This document shows, piece by piece, positions 24,606 to 36,530 of a stretch of 64,000 nucleotides of DNA. Positions within the stretch are counted from its first letter, which is position 1; every line of letters starts with the position of its first letter. Source of the stretch: Siphlonurus alternatus (Eukaryota; Arthropoda; Insecta; Ephemeroptera; Siphlonuridae); the NCBI GenBank assembly GCA_949825025.1, contig OX463781.1:6799370-6863369 (forward strand), read 5' to 3'. The notes below the pieces were generated by a model. It made no database searches and was not told the DNA's origin. It was given only the letters and a program-made list of their open reading frames with translations. The position numbers and the translations under genes were made by a program.

Positions 24606-27600
24606 AACTGATATATACTAAAAATATGTATATAGGGCGCTCCCTCTTTTCCGATACTACTTTAGTCCACGTCATAGAATATGTAGTTAAATATTATGGC
24701 ACTTGAAAAATTAAATTATTCATATGAAACAAAAAATATTATATATACTTAAGCTGATAAAACATATAAAATTATAAAAGTAGCAAATATTTTTAATGAG
24801 ATTTTTTAACTTTCTTTTCTTTGTGTTACACTTAAAACAAATATATTCATGTACTTACAATCATATATTATCGAATACTAATAAAACTTAAGTAACAAAT
24901 TCTTATTCACATTTGATTGTCCATAGCAAATTAACAATAAATGTTCCCTTAATTCTCTCTACCGACTAGTTCGTATAGCTATTACAATAATTTAAAATAA
25001 TTCTGCGCAGAAATATTGCATTGTCAAAAATGAAGTTATTGAAATTGCTCCGTTTCTGAAAAATATTTTTGAAATTTCCATTTTAGAACCTTACTGACAA
25101 AACATTAATACGTAAAGTATTTCAGACTACTGTAGTTACAAATACCTACCGCAGAAACATTTTCTTATGGCTATATAATAGCAATGTGAATATTTTTTCA
25201 ACCTCACAATACATAGACTATAACAAATCGATCCCATCATTAAGTTTTCAAAATTCACATAACCAAGCTGTCACGGCGAACAGTCAATTACTTTTATCTA
25301 GAGCCACACTAAAGCAAGCTGAGAAAACGATAACTTTTGTGTGCGGGCCACTAAGCCACCCTTCCAATTTCTTGTCACGTTTCATCGAACCTTCACTCTG
25401 ATGATTTAACTGAAATCAATCTTTTGCAGAGCTTACATTGAAACAAAATTATAATTTAATAACTAAAATTGAGACATAAATTAAATTTGTATAATATTAA
25501 AAAGGAATAAAAAATATACCTCAATTTTTTTTAAAACTTATCGATAAAAGATTATAGCTTAATATAGGCACCTGGTACATATACATATAACATTATCTAA
25601 ACATATGTATAAAAAAAAGTCACAAACATAGAATTATATTATAATAATATATAGTATAATATTCTTGAATAAAAATTACATAAATTTTGTTGAAATTGTT
25701 ATAAGATAAAGACACTTATATAATATACATAACTCAATTCAAAATGTAATATAAATATAATATATGTAGAGAATAACACAGCAAGTGGTGTAGTTGAGAT
25801 TAAATCTAGGGTCATTTTAAGGGCTAACTGTAGGCTATAGCTCTCAGCTTAATGGCTCTTTATGAGGCTTAATTGGAGTACAAGACGTCGCCACCGCGGT
25901 GACCTCTTAGCGATGTAAGGGGAGGCGCCTGACCAACGTGGCGCCAAAAGCAGCGGCGCCTCTGGGAACAGCTGAGCCCTCCTTTGGTCTACCATGTAAT
26001 ACAATACTCCCTAATTAACATCACAATCAATGAAGTGCCGTGTCGCTAACACTATCCCAAGATACTTCTTGTATTAATCGTGTAAATTATATATTCCGAA
26101 ACAATATATAATTATATATTGTTTCAAAATTGTTTGTATTATTGATCTTAAAAAATACCATTTATGTTTTTTTAATTAATTTAATTCTTTAATTAAATTA
26201 ATTTTTTAAGAAATTATGCATCGTGATCTATGCAGGAGTCTAAAATAGACTTTTATTGACTAATTAGAATATGCGAGACTATTAGAAGAAAATTTTACTT
26301 CACTTTCAAGTGGTATTTTTAATTTTAATAACAAAAAAATTTATTTATTATAAAATCAAGCTATCAGTAAACAATGTTTAAAAAGTATAAATTTTTATGG
26401 CTCCTACATGTTCAATGTTGGTTTTAGTTCAATTTGCACGTACAAACCAATGAATAATGTCAATAGCAGCTGATATGAAGTTTCAGTAATTTGGAACTGC
26501 CAAGGGGGCACAGTATTTTTCAGCTTTACAGTAACACTTACTTCTCCTCCCATAATTCCAACAAACGAGTTCATTATCTTTATAAGTACATAATAATAAG
26601 ATTACCTTCATATTACACTTCTATAATAGTATTAAAAGCTTAAAAGATATGTCCACTACTTAATATCCGTTTTCTCTTGATTTATAAAGGTAAAACTGTT
26701 ATAATATAGCAAGAGCTTTAAATTACCATTACGCTTTTCGCGTTGTGTTTGTTCTGTAAGTAAAAGGTGGGAAGGTTGGGAGAGAGAAAGAGCGTAGGGA
26801 TTTCTGGGAGAGGATTAATTTGAGCTTGGTGGCCCCGGGGGCGCTTTTAGGAGAGACATGGCGCCAGGGTCGGCGCCACTACGGCCACTGTGTTATTAAA
26901 CACAGTTTAATAAGACCATTGTGTGGGGAGGGAGGGACCGAGTGCACACCACAGATTGCCGTAGTGGTGACCCCCCACCCACTGTCTATAGCATTGCATA
27001 CTCCCTGCAGCTAACAGCGACAATTCAAATGGTCATCGCCCATTACCTTAAACGTTCTCTCTCTTTATTAACTTTTTTTTATACCAAGTTAAAGAGTAGA
27101 GAGATATAAAAACTAAGATTTTATTAGTCTATTATAAAAGGCATTTCTCACATAACTGTGGTATTATAAAATTAATACTGTAAACATACGGCGCTGTTAA
27201 CTGTTATGTTCAAATTACACTGTACTATTATTAAATACTAGCATGCAGGTCATTTGTAGCAGGTTTATAAAAATACGATTATATTTGAAGATACAGTAAA
27301 AATCTAAGCACTATTATAATTATTGTAAATTTAGCAATAAATTATAAATTTACTTAAAACTTTTACAATATGTATACAAAATACCTTATATTAATAAATA
27401 TAATTCTATATATGATATAATTTTGTGCAGCATTATAGAAAAAGCTCAAAACAGTCTCTGAAAGAGTGTTAAACTCTAAATTTGCATTGCATTTACCTTT
27501 GGTTTTCAACCGTGTGAGGTCTCAAATATTAAATTAATTAATTACTAGTAGTCTGTTTATGTTTTTATACAATCGCAATGTAATCAAAAGAGCTGAGAAT

Positions 27601-27618
27601 TTATACACTATATATTCT
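24606..27618. other. AT-rich stretch with two GC islands
   Basis: No supportable gene. Islands lie at about 25850-25990 (GTCGCCACCGCGGTGACC, GGAGGCGCCTGACC) and 26810-27010 (GGTGGCCCCGGGGGCGC, a GGCGCC pair, and TTATTAAACACAGTTTAATA). They may be regulatory. The remainder is AT-rich. Confidence 0.4.
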
Positions 27619-27759
27619 GGTTCACATTTAACTTGGTTTTCGTCGTGTTTGTAACGTCTTCAGTCATTGGTGTGTTGTTTGTTATAAAAAATTTCATTGG
27701 CCGGGACGAGCCGAAGGACACCCGAGCGTTTCCGACGAAACCCAAGTTAAATATGAGCC
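27619..27759. mobile_element. Small TIR element (MITE)
   Basis: The left end GGTTCACATTTAACTTGG continuing TTTTCGTCG pairs with the right end CGACGAAACCC + AAGTTAAATATGAGCC, giving about 27-bp imperfect inverted repeats around a roughly 85-bp unpaired middle. No clear target duplication and no coding frame. Confidence 0.65.
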
Positions 27760-30700
27760 TTAGTATATATAACAACGTTAATCCAATGTTTTTATAGCAA
27801 AATTATCAAAATTCAAAATATTTCCTTGCACCTCAAAATACGCAATCTTAAATGTAAGAGGCCTCTTTATTAGAGCGACGCAATAACAATGACTATTTTT
27901 GTAGAGCTTAACAGAAAGAAAGTGACAGTACTGAGAGAGAGAGAGAGAGCACGGAAGTGTGACAACGTAATTCATTGCGGCAAGCCAACGCCCGCGTGCT
28001 CGGCGGTTGTCACGTCATCACGGAACGTCGGCAGGCAGACAACCGTTCTAGCAGTTGTGACAAATCCCGCGCTCTGCTCCCGTCATTTGTTTTAGCCCTC
28101 AGCACGCCAACCGATGTTCATCTGTCGCCATCGCTCTAGCTGTTATATTGATGATATTCCACCCTGACCCTTTTCTACTCATTCATTCAAACACAAGGGA
28201 AAAATTATTCTAGCCAATGAACGAGTGATTTTATGATGACTGTCATCATTCGCTTGTTTAATAATTCTGTCATGTTTCAAAAACCAGCATCCCACATTGT
28301 CAATAATTTGTCTCTTTTTTTATATTTTCTAATCAATTGTCCATTATGATGTAAATTATTATTCCCATGATGTTTATAAAAAAGGTACTTTCATCTATAT
28401 ATATATATATATTGAAATGTAATTTGAATATTTGAATATATTATATATTTATTTTATAGGTACATATTTGTTAATAAAATTTTATTAATGAATATATTAT
28501 TATTAAACTACAAAATATATAAAATGATTGTCATTGTATTGAAAATATTAAAAAAAAAATCAATTGGAAATGACAAGAAAAAATTAATATTTTATTGCTT
28601 TATCGATAGTTAATTTTAAGTAATACATTTTTAATATTTCAATCATGTTATGAATTTAATACCCGTTTCCCAAAGGCACGTATTTCATCTATTAAAATAT
28701 GAAGGCAAAATTAAATTATAAACTTATAATTTATTTATTAAATTATATGTTAATATTATTTTACAAGTCAACTGACTGTATGGAACAACATACGATATAT
28801 TTAAGTCATTTCTGAAATTTAATTAATTAAATTGTTTATTGAACACAAGAATAGTGTACTGCAGTATAGATTATAATATAATAATAGCTAAAAATTAGAT
28901 ACATATATACAACAAAACATGTTATTTTAATACATAAATATAGTACATATAAAAAATATTAGAATTATATTACGAATTATTAGAATTATTATTTATATTA
29001 TCTATTCAGGTGGCTTAAAATTTAATTATTGATAAGGTTTCAAATTCGATTTTTTTTTCAAAAGTAATGAAAACAAGTAATTTTTAAAGAACTCAAACAA
29101 TGTACAAATAATGTGAAGTGCCTATAAACAATTTGATTTAAGAGATAATCATAAAAAATCTAAAATTGTATTAAAAAATTGACATTGATTTATTCATAAA
29201 ATATCTCGATTTAGTTTCAGTTTTATTGTGGTATGCTGTACATTATCAGAAAGTGGTGGTTAGTGAGAACATGTCAGTCGTTTTGCTCGCTAGGTGGTGG
29301 CAGCACCGTCACAGTGATTAATGCGATGGCTATTATTCTTCTTCTCTCCTTCTCCTGAAGTGACGTGGAGGGGAATCCCCTGCGAGACAAGCAGCCCGCA
29401 GAGCAAGTGTGTTCTCCGGGTTGCAGCGGTAGACAGGCGCACTGACACGCAGGACGTGCCTCTAGTAGAGCCTCTTCTAATGCCGACATAACCTCCAGAT
29501 TTTCACCGCAATAACTCTTGTGTGCCACCATGAAACTGCTACTGCTGCCATCTTTTTTTCTGTCACTGTGACACCACTACTGCCAGAAGAAAAATATAAG
29601 AGGGAAGAAAAAATGGCTTAACTTGGATAAAGTGATAAAAATATATATGATATTATACGTTGAACAAAATGAAAAATGGTTTGCTTTCACTACATTTCTG
29701 TACTATTTTTATAATGATAATAAATAATACAATTGTTTAAAAATTAAATTAATTAATTGAAATTATAAAACAGATGTATATTATGACAATTATATATTAT
29801 TATTATTATAAATTACAATTTCTTTATCATCTAATATTTCATGTCAAAGTGCAGTATATTTATTTAAATTATAACAATGCTGTAACAAAAATAAAAAATT
29901 TAATATCATATTCATTGTTTTCTATAACTAATTATCATATTAATCATTACGTCATAAGTAATTTTTAAGTTTTAATTATATAGTTAATTAAGAAATCAAA
30001 ATAAATAGAAAGGGTTATAAAATTATTAAAAAATGCATGAGAAGTTTGATGATGACACAAGCGCGCGGGAAATATATAAAAATAATGACATACGTTATCT
30101 ATCACCTCGTCAACTTCCTCTAATACACACCCCCGCTGCACACGTCTTTTATATCATCCCCTCCTTTTACCTCGTCATTTCTCACCCTCCCGCTTGCTTG
30201 CTGGGCTATGATAAATGGCGTACTCCCAGTAATTGCCTTCTAAGTTATGGCTTATAGCTGCTATGAAATATGGTATCGCTCCGCACGCAATTACTAGCGG
30301 GTTATTTATCTTGCTAGCAGGGCTCGCTGCTGGCGGCTTGGCTTGCTTTACCAGCCTGCTTGCGACCGAAAAGAGAAAGAGAGGATGAATGTGGCTGGTA
30401 AAGGGTAGGGAAACACTCAAAAACTCCACCCCTTCAATTCATATATTCCCCTCTGTTATTCTCTCTCTCTCTCTCTTTCCCCACTCTCTAAACTATATAT
30501 TATATTTTACCAGCCTCTCTCTCTCACTTTTCTACCTTTCATATGACTTGCCACATGAAATATGGGATATGTCTTAATGTATTGTGAACAATCTGCCATT
30601 TGTTTTATAGAAAAAGCTAAAACTTTATGATACATTATATTCCTTCATAATATAAAGAGGGTGTAAAAATAACATAGCAGCATGCATGTAGAGGGATACT

Positions 30701-33218
30701 CTATGTTTGGGTGTAAGGACTGACTAGGTTCTAGCAGGGGTTGTGTTATCATTCATATCCTTGTCTTGTTATGAAATATATATAATATAGGGTGACATGG
30801 AATTATATTATGTGATACAAGTAATATTTCAAAAGATATAATAATGATACTAATAATTCATTATATATTATAGCTTATATTTATGTATTATTACATTTTT
30901 CTTATATCAATCATAAATAAAATGTTAATCCATATAACTATATTTCATATTATTAATGCTTAATATTTTTCTTTTGTGATAATTTTAATGGTGCCATATT
31001 ACATATGTGCGGTTATTGCATTATTAATTTATGATATTTTAAATGAGAAATTTTGCTTTGTAAACTTTTATTTGTCACCATTGCAGATCAATTTAATTCG
31101 ATATTGAACTCGAATATTGGACTTACACCAAAGGTCAAATATAAGTGTCAGGCAAACACCATGCAACTTAAATGTATAATGCAGTGGGTGAAGTGAAGCA
31201 CGTACTAGAACAGATTTAAATTTAAAAGTACAAAAAGGCAGTCTATAGATATATGGTAAATCAAACTGTTTGCTATGGTAGACTGGGTGCTCTTCTTCCA
31301 TCTCCAAACATGTACAAACCTGCATATATGTGTCTCTTTTTGCTGTAACTTCATTTGCTGGTGCTGCAGCTCCACAAGGCAAAGATATGCAGGTTTGCAA
31401 TTTTGGGGGAATTAAGAAAAGCGCTCAGTCTAGCTATCCTAAAATTTCAAGTTCACCACGCCTCTATAGACTGCGTGGTAACGCCTACAAAAATCTACAA
31501 ACAGAGCCGCAGTAAATTTCATGCTGTCAAGAGGTGTACATGCTCATGTTTACTTTTGCTTTTAATATTTTATATTTTTACAAATAAAATTACAACCAAT
31601 GAAATTAAGTCTTACTAAAGATTCTAACGTACATACAAAAAAATTAAAGCAGAAAGCTCTTCTTAAAAGAATTTAAATACAGAAGAGCCAAGATCTAGTC
31701 ATAAATTAAGAAGAAGCGTAGTGGAGGATTGATTGGAATGTCTTTATAACTTGAACAAGGAGAATTTTAATGTGCTTTGTATGCAAGATGGATAAAAGGA
31801 CACCGAAACTCCAAATTTATTGCGCATAAATTGATAGGTCTTATAATATAGTATGAAGATGCTTAAAAGATAAATTAAAATTGTGAAATTTTTGTACATT
31901 AAAAATTTATTAAAAATGGTTTATTCTTGAAGACATTGTGCGAGGTCTATACAGTGTTTGCGTCTCTACCAGCGCTCAATGTAAGGTATTTTTATGATAT
32001 TGCTCAACAATGGATGTAATGCTGCCTTGAGCCTAACAATGTACTATTGTTGACAACTTAGCTCATTATTCTTGCTCATTTATAATCAAGCTAGATAATT
32101 TATAAGGTGTGTTACATAAACTTGCATGGTAAATTTCTGAAGCAAAAACATTATTTATGATCATCATTGATAAAATTGACAATACCTAGACTGAACAAAT
32201 AAATAATATACATAAAATAGACCGCATAATTCTCTATCGAATAGATCATTATTATCAACGTTCTGTATTTTATATTATTACATACTTGTATAAAAATCAA
32301 TGCTTGTTATAAATGTATAAAATGAAACGCTTTTATAAAGTTTTATTAACTCAAATTTGATAAATAGATCCAATTTTAAAATATATTTTTTAGATAAGGA
32401 GTTTTTCAAACCATTCTATTTAATTTAGACTGTGCGACAACTTCTCCAAAATCATGAATCGAAGCACACTTAACTTAGCTTTGTTGTGGCTCTCTATCTA
32501 GTATCCTGAAGAAATTTAATTTTATTAAATTTTATACTGTACCCTTCTTTCCTAGTGTTTTATAGTCACTATGTTTTAAAATTAAATCAAACAAATAGAA
32601 ATTACACTGTTTAAAACTAGAGAACAAAAACATTATAGAGAAATATAATTGGGGTTGTAACTACCATCAATAATAATTTTTGTATTGCGTGTATGTAAAT
32701 TGAAGTGATAATGAATGCAAAAGTCATTTGAGTTGACTGCTCTCATTAACTTTATTTGGACGCCACAGTTGGAAGGTTATTACGAATGACAATGCTGCTA
32801 ATTCACAATGAACATTACACTTCATCATTAAAATATATCGGTACTTCACTGCAATACCTCATTTTTGTATTACATTTATGATGACAATACAGTTATAATA
32901 TTTAAATTTAGCAGCAAATAATAGAACACAATAATTTAGTTTTACAGTATGCATTAATTACATTTGTTTTAGGGGTTTTAAAATATCAAATATAGTTTTG
33001 TTTTACTCCCTTTTTCATTTTTGTTCAAAGCAATTATTTCTCTAAAAATCCTAGCTAATAATAATTCATAATAATATTCATAATATAATCAGGTTTCTTG
33101 CTAATCGAGGTTAAAGTCATTGAGTTAGGCTGTCGCTAATCGTGGTTAGTAAGAAAGTTGGTGTCAATTTTTTGTAATAAATGCAGTCTTCTTTTAATTT
33201 GGGCGTTACTTCCATTTT
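27760..33218. other. AT-rich stretch with scattered GC islands
   Basis: No confident gene. Mixed-composition islands lie at about 27945-28135 (GTTGTCACGTCATCACGG), 29270-29560 and 30050-30380. CT-rich microsatellite tracts lie at about 30460-30530. The minus-strand frame at 29274-29531 is open in the second island but has no splice borders or family signature. Confidence 0.4.
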
Positions 33219-33259
33219 ATCAAGGAACTGAGGTAATAATTATCTCAGTTCCTTGATTT
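33219..33259. repeat. Perfect short palindrome
   Basis: ATCAAGGAACTGAGGTAATA is followed by the complementary arm TTATCTCAGTTCCTTGAT, giving about 17 paired bases with almost no loop, roughly 300 bp left of the Polinton insertion site. Function unknown. Confidence 0.7.
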
Positions 33260-33555
33260 TATAGTTCTGCTCTACTAATTTTGTACATACAATATGTAAT
33301 ACTTTAAAAATTAAAACACTTTTTCGAATTTTAAATTACTTGTATTAAATTTATTATATATATGTCACAATAATGCAATTATTAACAATCGCATGTGACA
33401 GGTTAATTTAAAAGGGCAGTATGACCAATATTGATGGTCAGTTATGAATTTATAATTAACACACTATAACGATCTGTGGGGACAATATGATGGGCAGTTA
33501 GCACTGTAAACATTTATAACATATAGCATTTTCACATAATATTAACTGTTAAAAT

Positions 33556-33561
33556 AATATA
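33556..33561. other. Left target-site duplication AATATA
   Basis: The six bases directly before the element's AG terminus are AATATA, identical to 45878-45883 directly after its CT terminus. A 6-bp duplication is the established Polinton/Maverick hallmark. Confidence 0.85.
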
Positions 33562-33638
33562 AGTAGTAATACTGCCTCTTGGGCCGCTTTTTGATTTTAC
33601 AAATATTCTAAGTCCAGAGAGCTGTGAAAATATTTCTA
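33562..33638 (+). repeat. Left terminal inverted repeat, outer part
   Basis: AGTAGTAATACTGCCTCTTG through CAGAGAGCTGTGAAAA matches the complement of 45801-45877 with only a few mismatches. The match breaks at a CTA and resumes at another CTA at 35892, so the repeat is interrupted. Confidence 0.9.
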
Positions 33639-34030
33639 AGTTCTGTGCCGCGCCTCCCTCCCCTCCCCCCCTTCCCGACATCTCTCGCTCTCCCTCCCTC
33701 CGCCGTCGCTCTCTCCCACGCGGTCTCTCTCTCTCTCTCTCTTTCTCCTACCTGTGTCTGCCGCTCGCTATCGTCAACAACTTACGGCGCCGCCTGCTCC
33801 CCGCCTCCCTTGCCCTTTAAATTTAAAGAGCATTTACCTGCTCAGTATTTTTGTCCCGCAGACTATATATAACAATACACATTCTATGTATTGTTATTTC
33901 TTGCTGTTATTATTTATAAAAATATAATAGTTTTGAAAGATAATATTATAATTTATTCTAAATATTAAATATACAATATTGACTTTATGCATTTCACCAA
34001 CGAACTTTTTACACTTAATGATATTAGAAT

Positions 34031-34219
34031 TTGAAAAGGTTTTCAAATCTTAAGAATATAGAAAGGAAGTCAAAGCCTAATATTTTTAAGTGGAAAAAGT
34101 TCGTTGGCGGTAAACAATTAGAATATTGGTATGCGGGGCCTGGCCCAACGGGTGCACGGGGTTACACATGTGCAAAATGTGTAATGTGTAGCACCTGCAC
34201 ACACTGCAAAAACAACTAA
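34031..34219 (+). CDS. Short Cys-rich open frame, possibly an exon fragment
   Basis: Open for 62 codons with no ATG start: an in-frame TAG lies at 34025 and the first in-frame ATG is near the end. The first half is Lys/Phe-rich. The end, GYTCAKCVMCSTCTHCKNN, has five Cys in regular C-x2-C spacing plus a His, suggestive of metal binding. It lies in the insertion that splits the left terminal repeat and is probably a fragment of an unrelated mobile element or gene. Function unknown; could be chance. Confidence 0.2.
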   Translation: MKRFSNLKNIERKSKPNIFKWKKFVGGKQLEYWYAGPGPTGARGYTCAKCVMCSTCTHCKNN

Positions 34220-34472
34220 ATACCAAAGGCATTGAGAATCTCCACAATCACTTTTGCATCACCAAAAGTGTTTAGCTTCTCAATGCTTTTATTGTTTACG
34301 GTCTGCATACCTGTTGTAAAAAGCTAAAAAGTGATCACCAATCTAACTACTCGCCAGCTTAACTTCGGTAATCACTTTCGATCATACCCTTACCACTGCA
34401 CTGCTAATGCTTTCTTAGTAGGAAGAGTATTATTGAGGTATATAAAATAAATAAGAGCTATGGTGAAATGAC

Positions 34473-35281
34473 CAGTGGCGTGCATTCACAGTAAGCAAGG
34501 TAAGCAGAGCTTACCTTAAAATTATCAAATTAAAAGAAAAAAATTAATTCTCTATAAATGATAAAAATGTGAAAAAATAACTGCAAAATTTCAAAAAAAT
34601 CCGAGTAAAAACATTTGTTTTCCATATGAAATCTCGTCTGTAAAATATGTTGAAAAAACTTAAAAGCTAGCTTACTAGCTTCCCTTAAAAAGCATTGCAT
34701 ACAGCGTTGGGAGTTTTACGGTCTTGATTTTCAGCCGCTTGAAATACACGGCAAAATAAGCAGGATTTTTCTGCTTTTATGTGTTAAAGATAGGAAAGAG
34801 AGAAAAAAGTGAAAAAACTATTAAAAACTTGCAACATTGTGCTAGCAGGTCAGTGAGAGGGATGGTTGGGAGCATTACGCTCATTCAAACATTTTGACTT
34901 ATTCTTTGCTTGCATTATGGGCCTTCGTGTAAACAACACAATGCATATTGGAAGTACTTAATTTTTTTGTTCACTTGGTGTAGTTTTTTCGTGATATTAT
35001 AATATGTTAAGATTTCAGCTACTATATATTAAAAATAATATTATAGGCACAAACCAAAATATTTCAGATAAAAGATTGCATTTTTTACTTGAAGTATAAA
35101 TTACGAATTGATGAATATAACAGCAAATTGCCATAAATTGTCAAAAAAGGGGCGTGGCTTAAAAAAAATCGCGCCTGCGGCGCGCTGGGGTGGGCGCTCA
35201 CGCGCCGTCTTCCTGAGGGCTAGTCCACCTAGTTCCTAGGTCCTCTGCTTACCCTGACTCATAAGTCACCGCACGCCACTG
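34473..35281. mobile_element. Non-autonomous hAT-type transposon
   Basis: The left end CAGTGGCGTGCATTCAC and right end ACCGCACGCCACTG form short inverted repeats, with a further subterminal GTAAGCAGAG/CTCTGCTTAC pair. The flanks carry a perfect 8-bp duplication, GAAATGAC, at 34465-34472 and 35282-35289. An 8-bp duplication and CAGTGGCG-type ends fit the hAT superfamily. The 809-bp interior has no transposase frame. It is nested inside DNA that itself interrupts the Polinton's left terminal repeat. Confidence 0.88.
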
Positions 35282-35351
35282 GAAATGACAAGGGTTCATT
35301 TTAATACAAGGCTATACAAATTTCAATCCTAGGGTAAAATTTGATGGCGGT

Positions 35352-35640
35352 TCTAATGGCGACCCTTAAGTTTGCGACCCTTTGACCCTTAAGGGTCAAA
35401 AGACCCTTAAAATTTTTTTTCGTGAAAAATTGCAAAACTGACATTAGCAATGTCCTTAATTAACTTTAGAGCTCTTATTTACACATTTCAAGGGTCGACC
35501 CTTGGGGTCTAACAGGGGTCATTTTTTTAAAGTTACAAATATTTATAACAAAATTTGTAAAAAACTGTGAGGATTATGGATTTAGCATTGGCTTTAATTG
35601 ATTCAGTAAGAATAATGACCCTCTAAAGGTCGACCCCTAA
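35352..35640. repeat. Clustered GACCCTTA / TAAGGGTC motifs
   Basis: Several occurrences of GACCCTTA, GACCCTT or their complements, including the palindrome GACCCTTAAGGGTC near 35387 and AAGGGTCGACCCTT near 35490, with a variant AAAGGTCGACCCC near 35626. It is not a regular tandem array. Confidence 0.6.
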
Positions 35641-35891
35641 AATATATTACGATCTATTCCGCATATAATACTTCTAAATGCTATTAACATGCAATTTCAG
35701 AATGCTAATTCTATTAACAAAAATCTAATGTTTAAAACGTTAGTTTTTAAATGGTAAAAACAGTGATTAAATAGCAAAGACATTTAGCTATTTTTCTAAA
35801 TACTTTTAACGTTCAGTAAATATTAAAAGCATGGAGGTTCTGAATACCAATTTTTTGCAGTGCATGTGTTACCCGTGAGCACATTTTGTGT

Positions 35892-36530
35892 CTACGGGAG
35901 AGTGTTATGTGCACCACAAATGAGTGCAAAGGTCCAGCAGCGGTGTCACGGGAGATGTGCAAGCATCTCTGCTCTCGCGGCGGCGGCGGCGGCATGTGGG
36001 CATACGGGGTACACAGGGAGCAAAAGGAGCAATCCCAGCCTGCTTACGGGGAGCAACTGAGGAGCTCCCTCCTTGCTCCTCCAGACACTGCTCCTCCTCA
36101 TGTAGACCCCGCGAAAGGGTTTTAGGGGTGTGCAAGTCGCAATGGGAGCCCCAGAGCCATAGCCCAGCAGGGTCACGGGAAGCCAAGGAGGAAAACGAGC
36201 TAGCTCAGCAGTTTCACGAGGAGCAATAGAGCAGCTCTCTCTTTGCCCTTCCATGTGTTTCTCCTCCTCATGTAGACCCCGTGAAAGGGCTTTAGGGGTG
36301 TCCGAGTCACAAAGGGAACCCCAGAGCTAAGGCTGTGTCACGGGGGAGAAAACGAGCACTTCTTGGTTCTCGCGGTGGGCAGGCAAACGGCTATGACGGA
36401 CGAGCGAGCGAGCGGGCAGGCAGGCGGATGGGAGGGGGAGGGGAAGGGATGAACTACCTGGCGACTCACGAACGTGTTCGTACACGCACAAAGTCACACC
36501 TGGGATAACTATTGTAATTCGGGAGTTCCC
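35892..36530 (+). repeat. Left terminal inverted repeat, inner part (rearranged)
   Basis: ACGGGAGATGTGCAAGCA followed by CTCTGCTCTCGCGGCGGC, and at the inner end GGGATGAACTACCTGGCGAC with CGTGTTCGTACACGCA, match the complement of the right terminal repeat (45585-45800). The left copy is longer because GC-rich tandem units lie between these blocks. Confidence 0.75.
36056..36395 (+). repeat. Two GC-rich tandem units of ~170 bp
   Basis: CTCCTCCTCATGTAGACCCC occurs at 36091 and again at 36261. Each is followed by G(C/T)GAAAGGG(T/C)TTTAGGGGTG and later by GTCACGGG...GAAAACGAGC. The period is 170 bp. The overlapping short frames across this block are composition artefacts. Confidence 0.8.

Larger units (their letters stand above)
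33639..35891. mobile_element. ~2.25-kb insertion splitting the left TIR
   Basis: This segment has no counterpart in the right terminal repeat, where the sequence corresponding to 33638 joins directly to that of 35892. CTA is present at both junctions as a possible short duplication. It begins with a C/T-rich, CpG-bearing stretch (33640-33820, including (CT)n), then AT-rich DNA, a Cys-rich short frame (34031-34219), a nested hAT-type MITE (34473-35281) and a GACCCTTA-repeat region (35352-35640). Its own ends show no inverted repeats, so its type is unresolved. Expansion of the left TIR by rearrangement is an alternative. Confidence 0.5.

Noticed and set aside
29274..29531. 85-codon Cys-containing minus-strand frame
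   Set aside because: Sits in a GC island, has no splice borders or recognisable domain; kept only as part of the island description.
29530..29571. + strand ATG in a perfect GCCACCATG context with a signal-peptide-like start
   Set aside because: The frame stops after 13 codons (MKLLLLPSFFLSL) and no donor site extends it.
31068..31618. 110-codon minus and 61/87-codon + frames
   Set aside because: Mutually overlapping, with no splice borders and no recognisable content.
35860..36254. Several overlapping frames of about 60-100 codons on both strands
   Set aside because: They all cover the GC-rich tandem repeat and terminal repeat; they overlap in five frames and have low-complexity composition.
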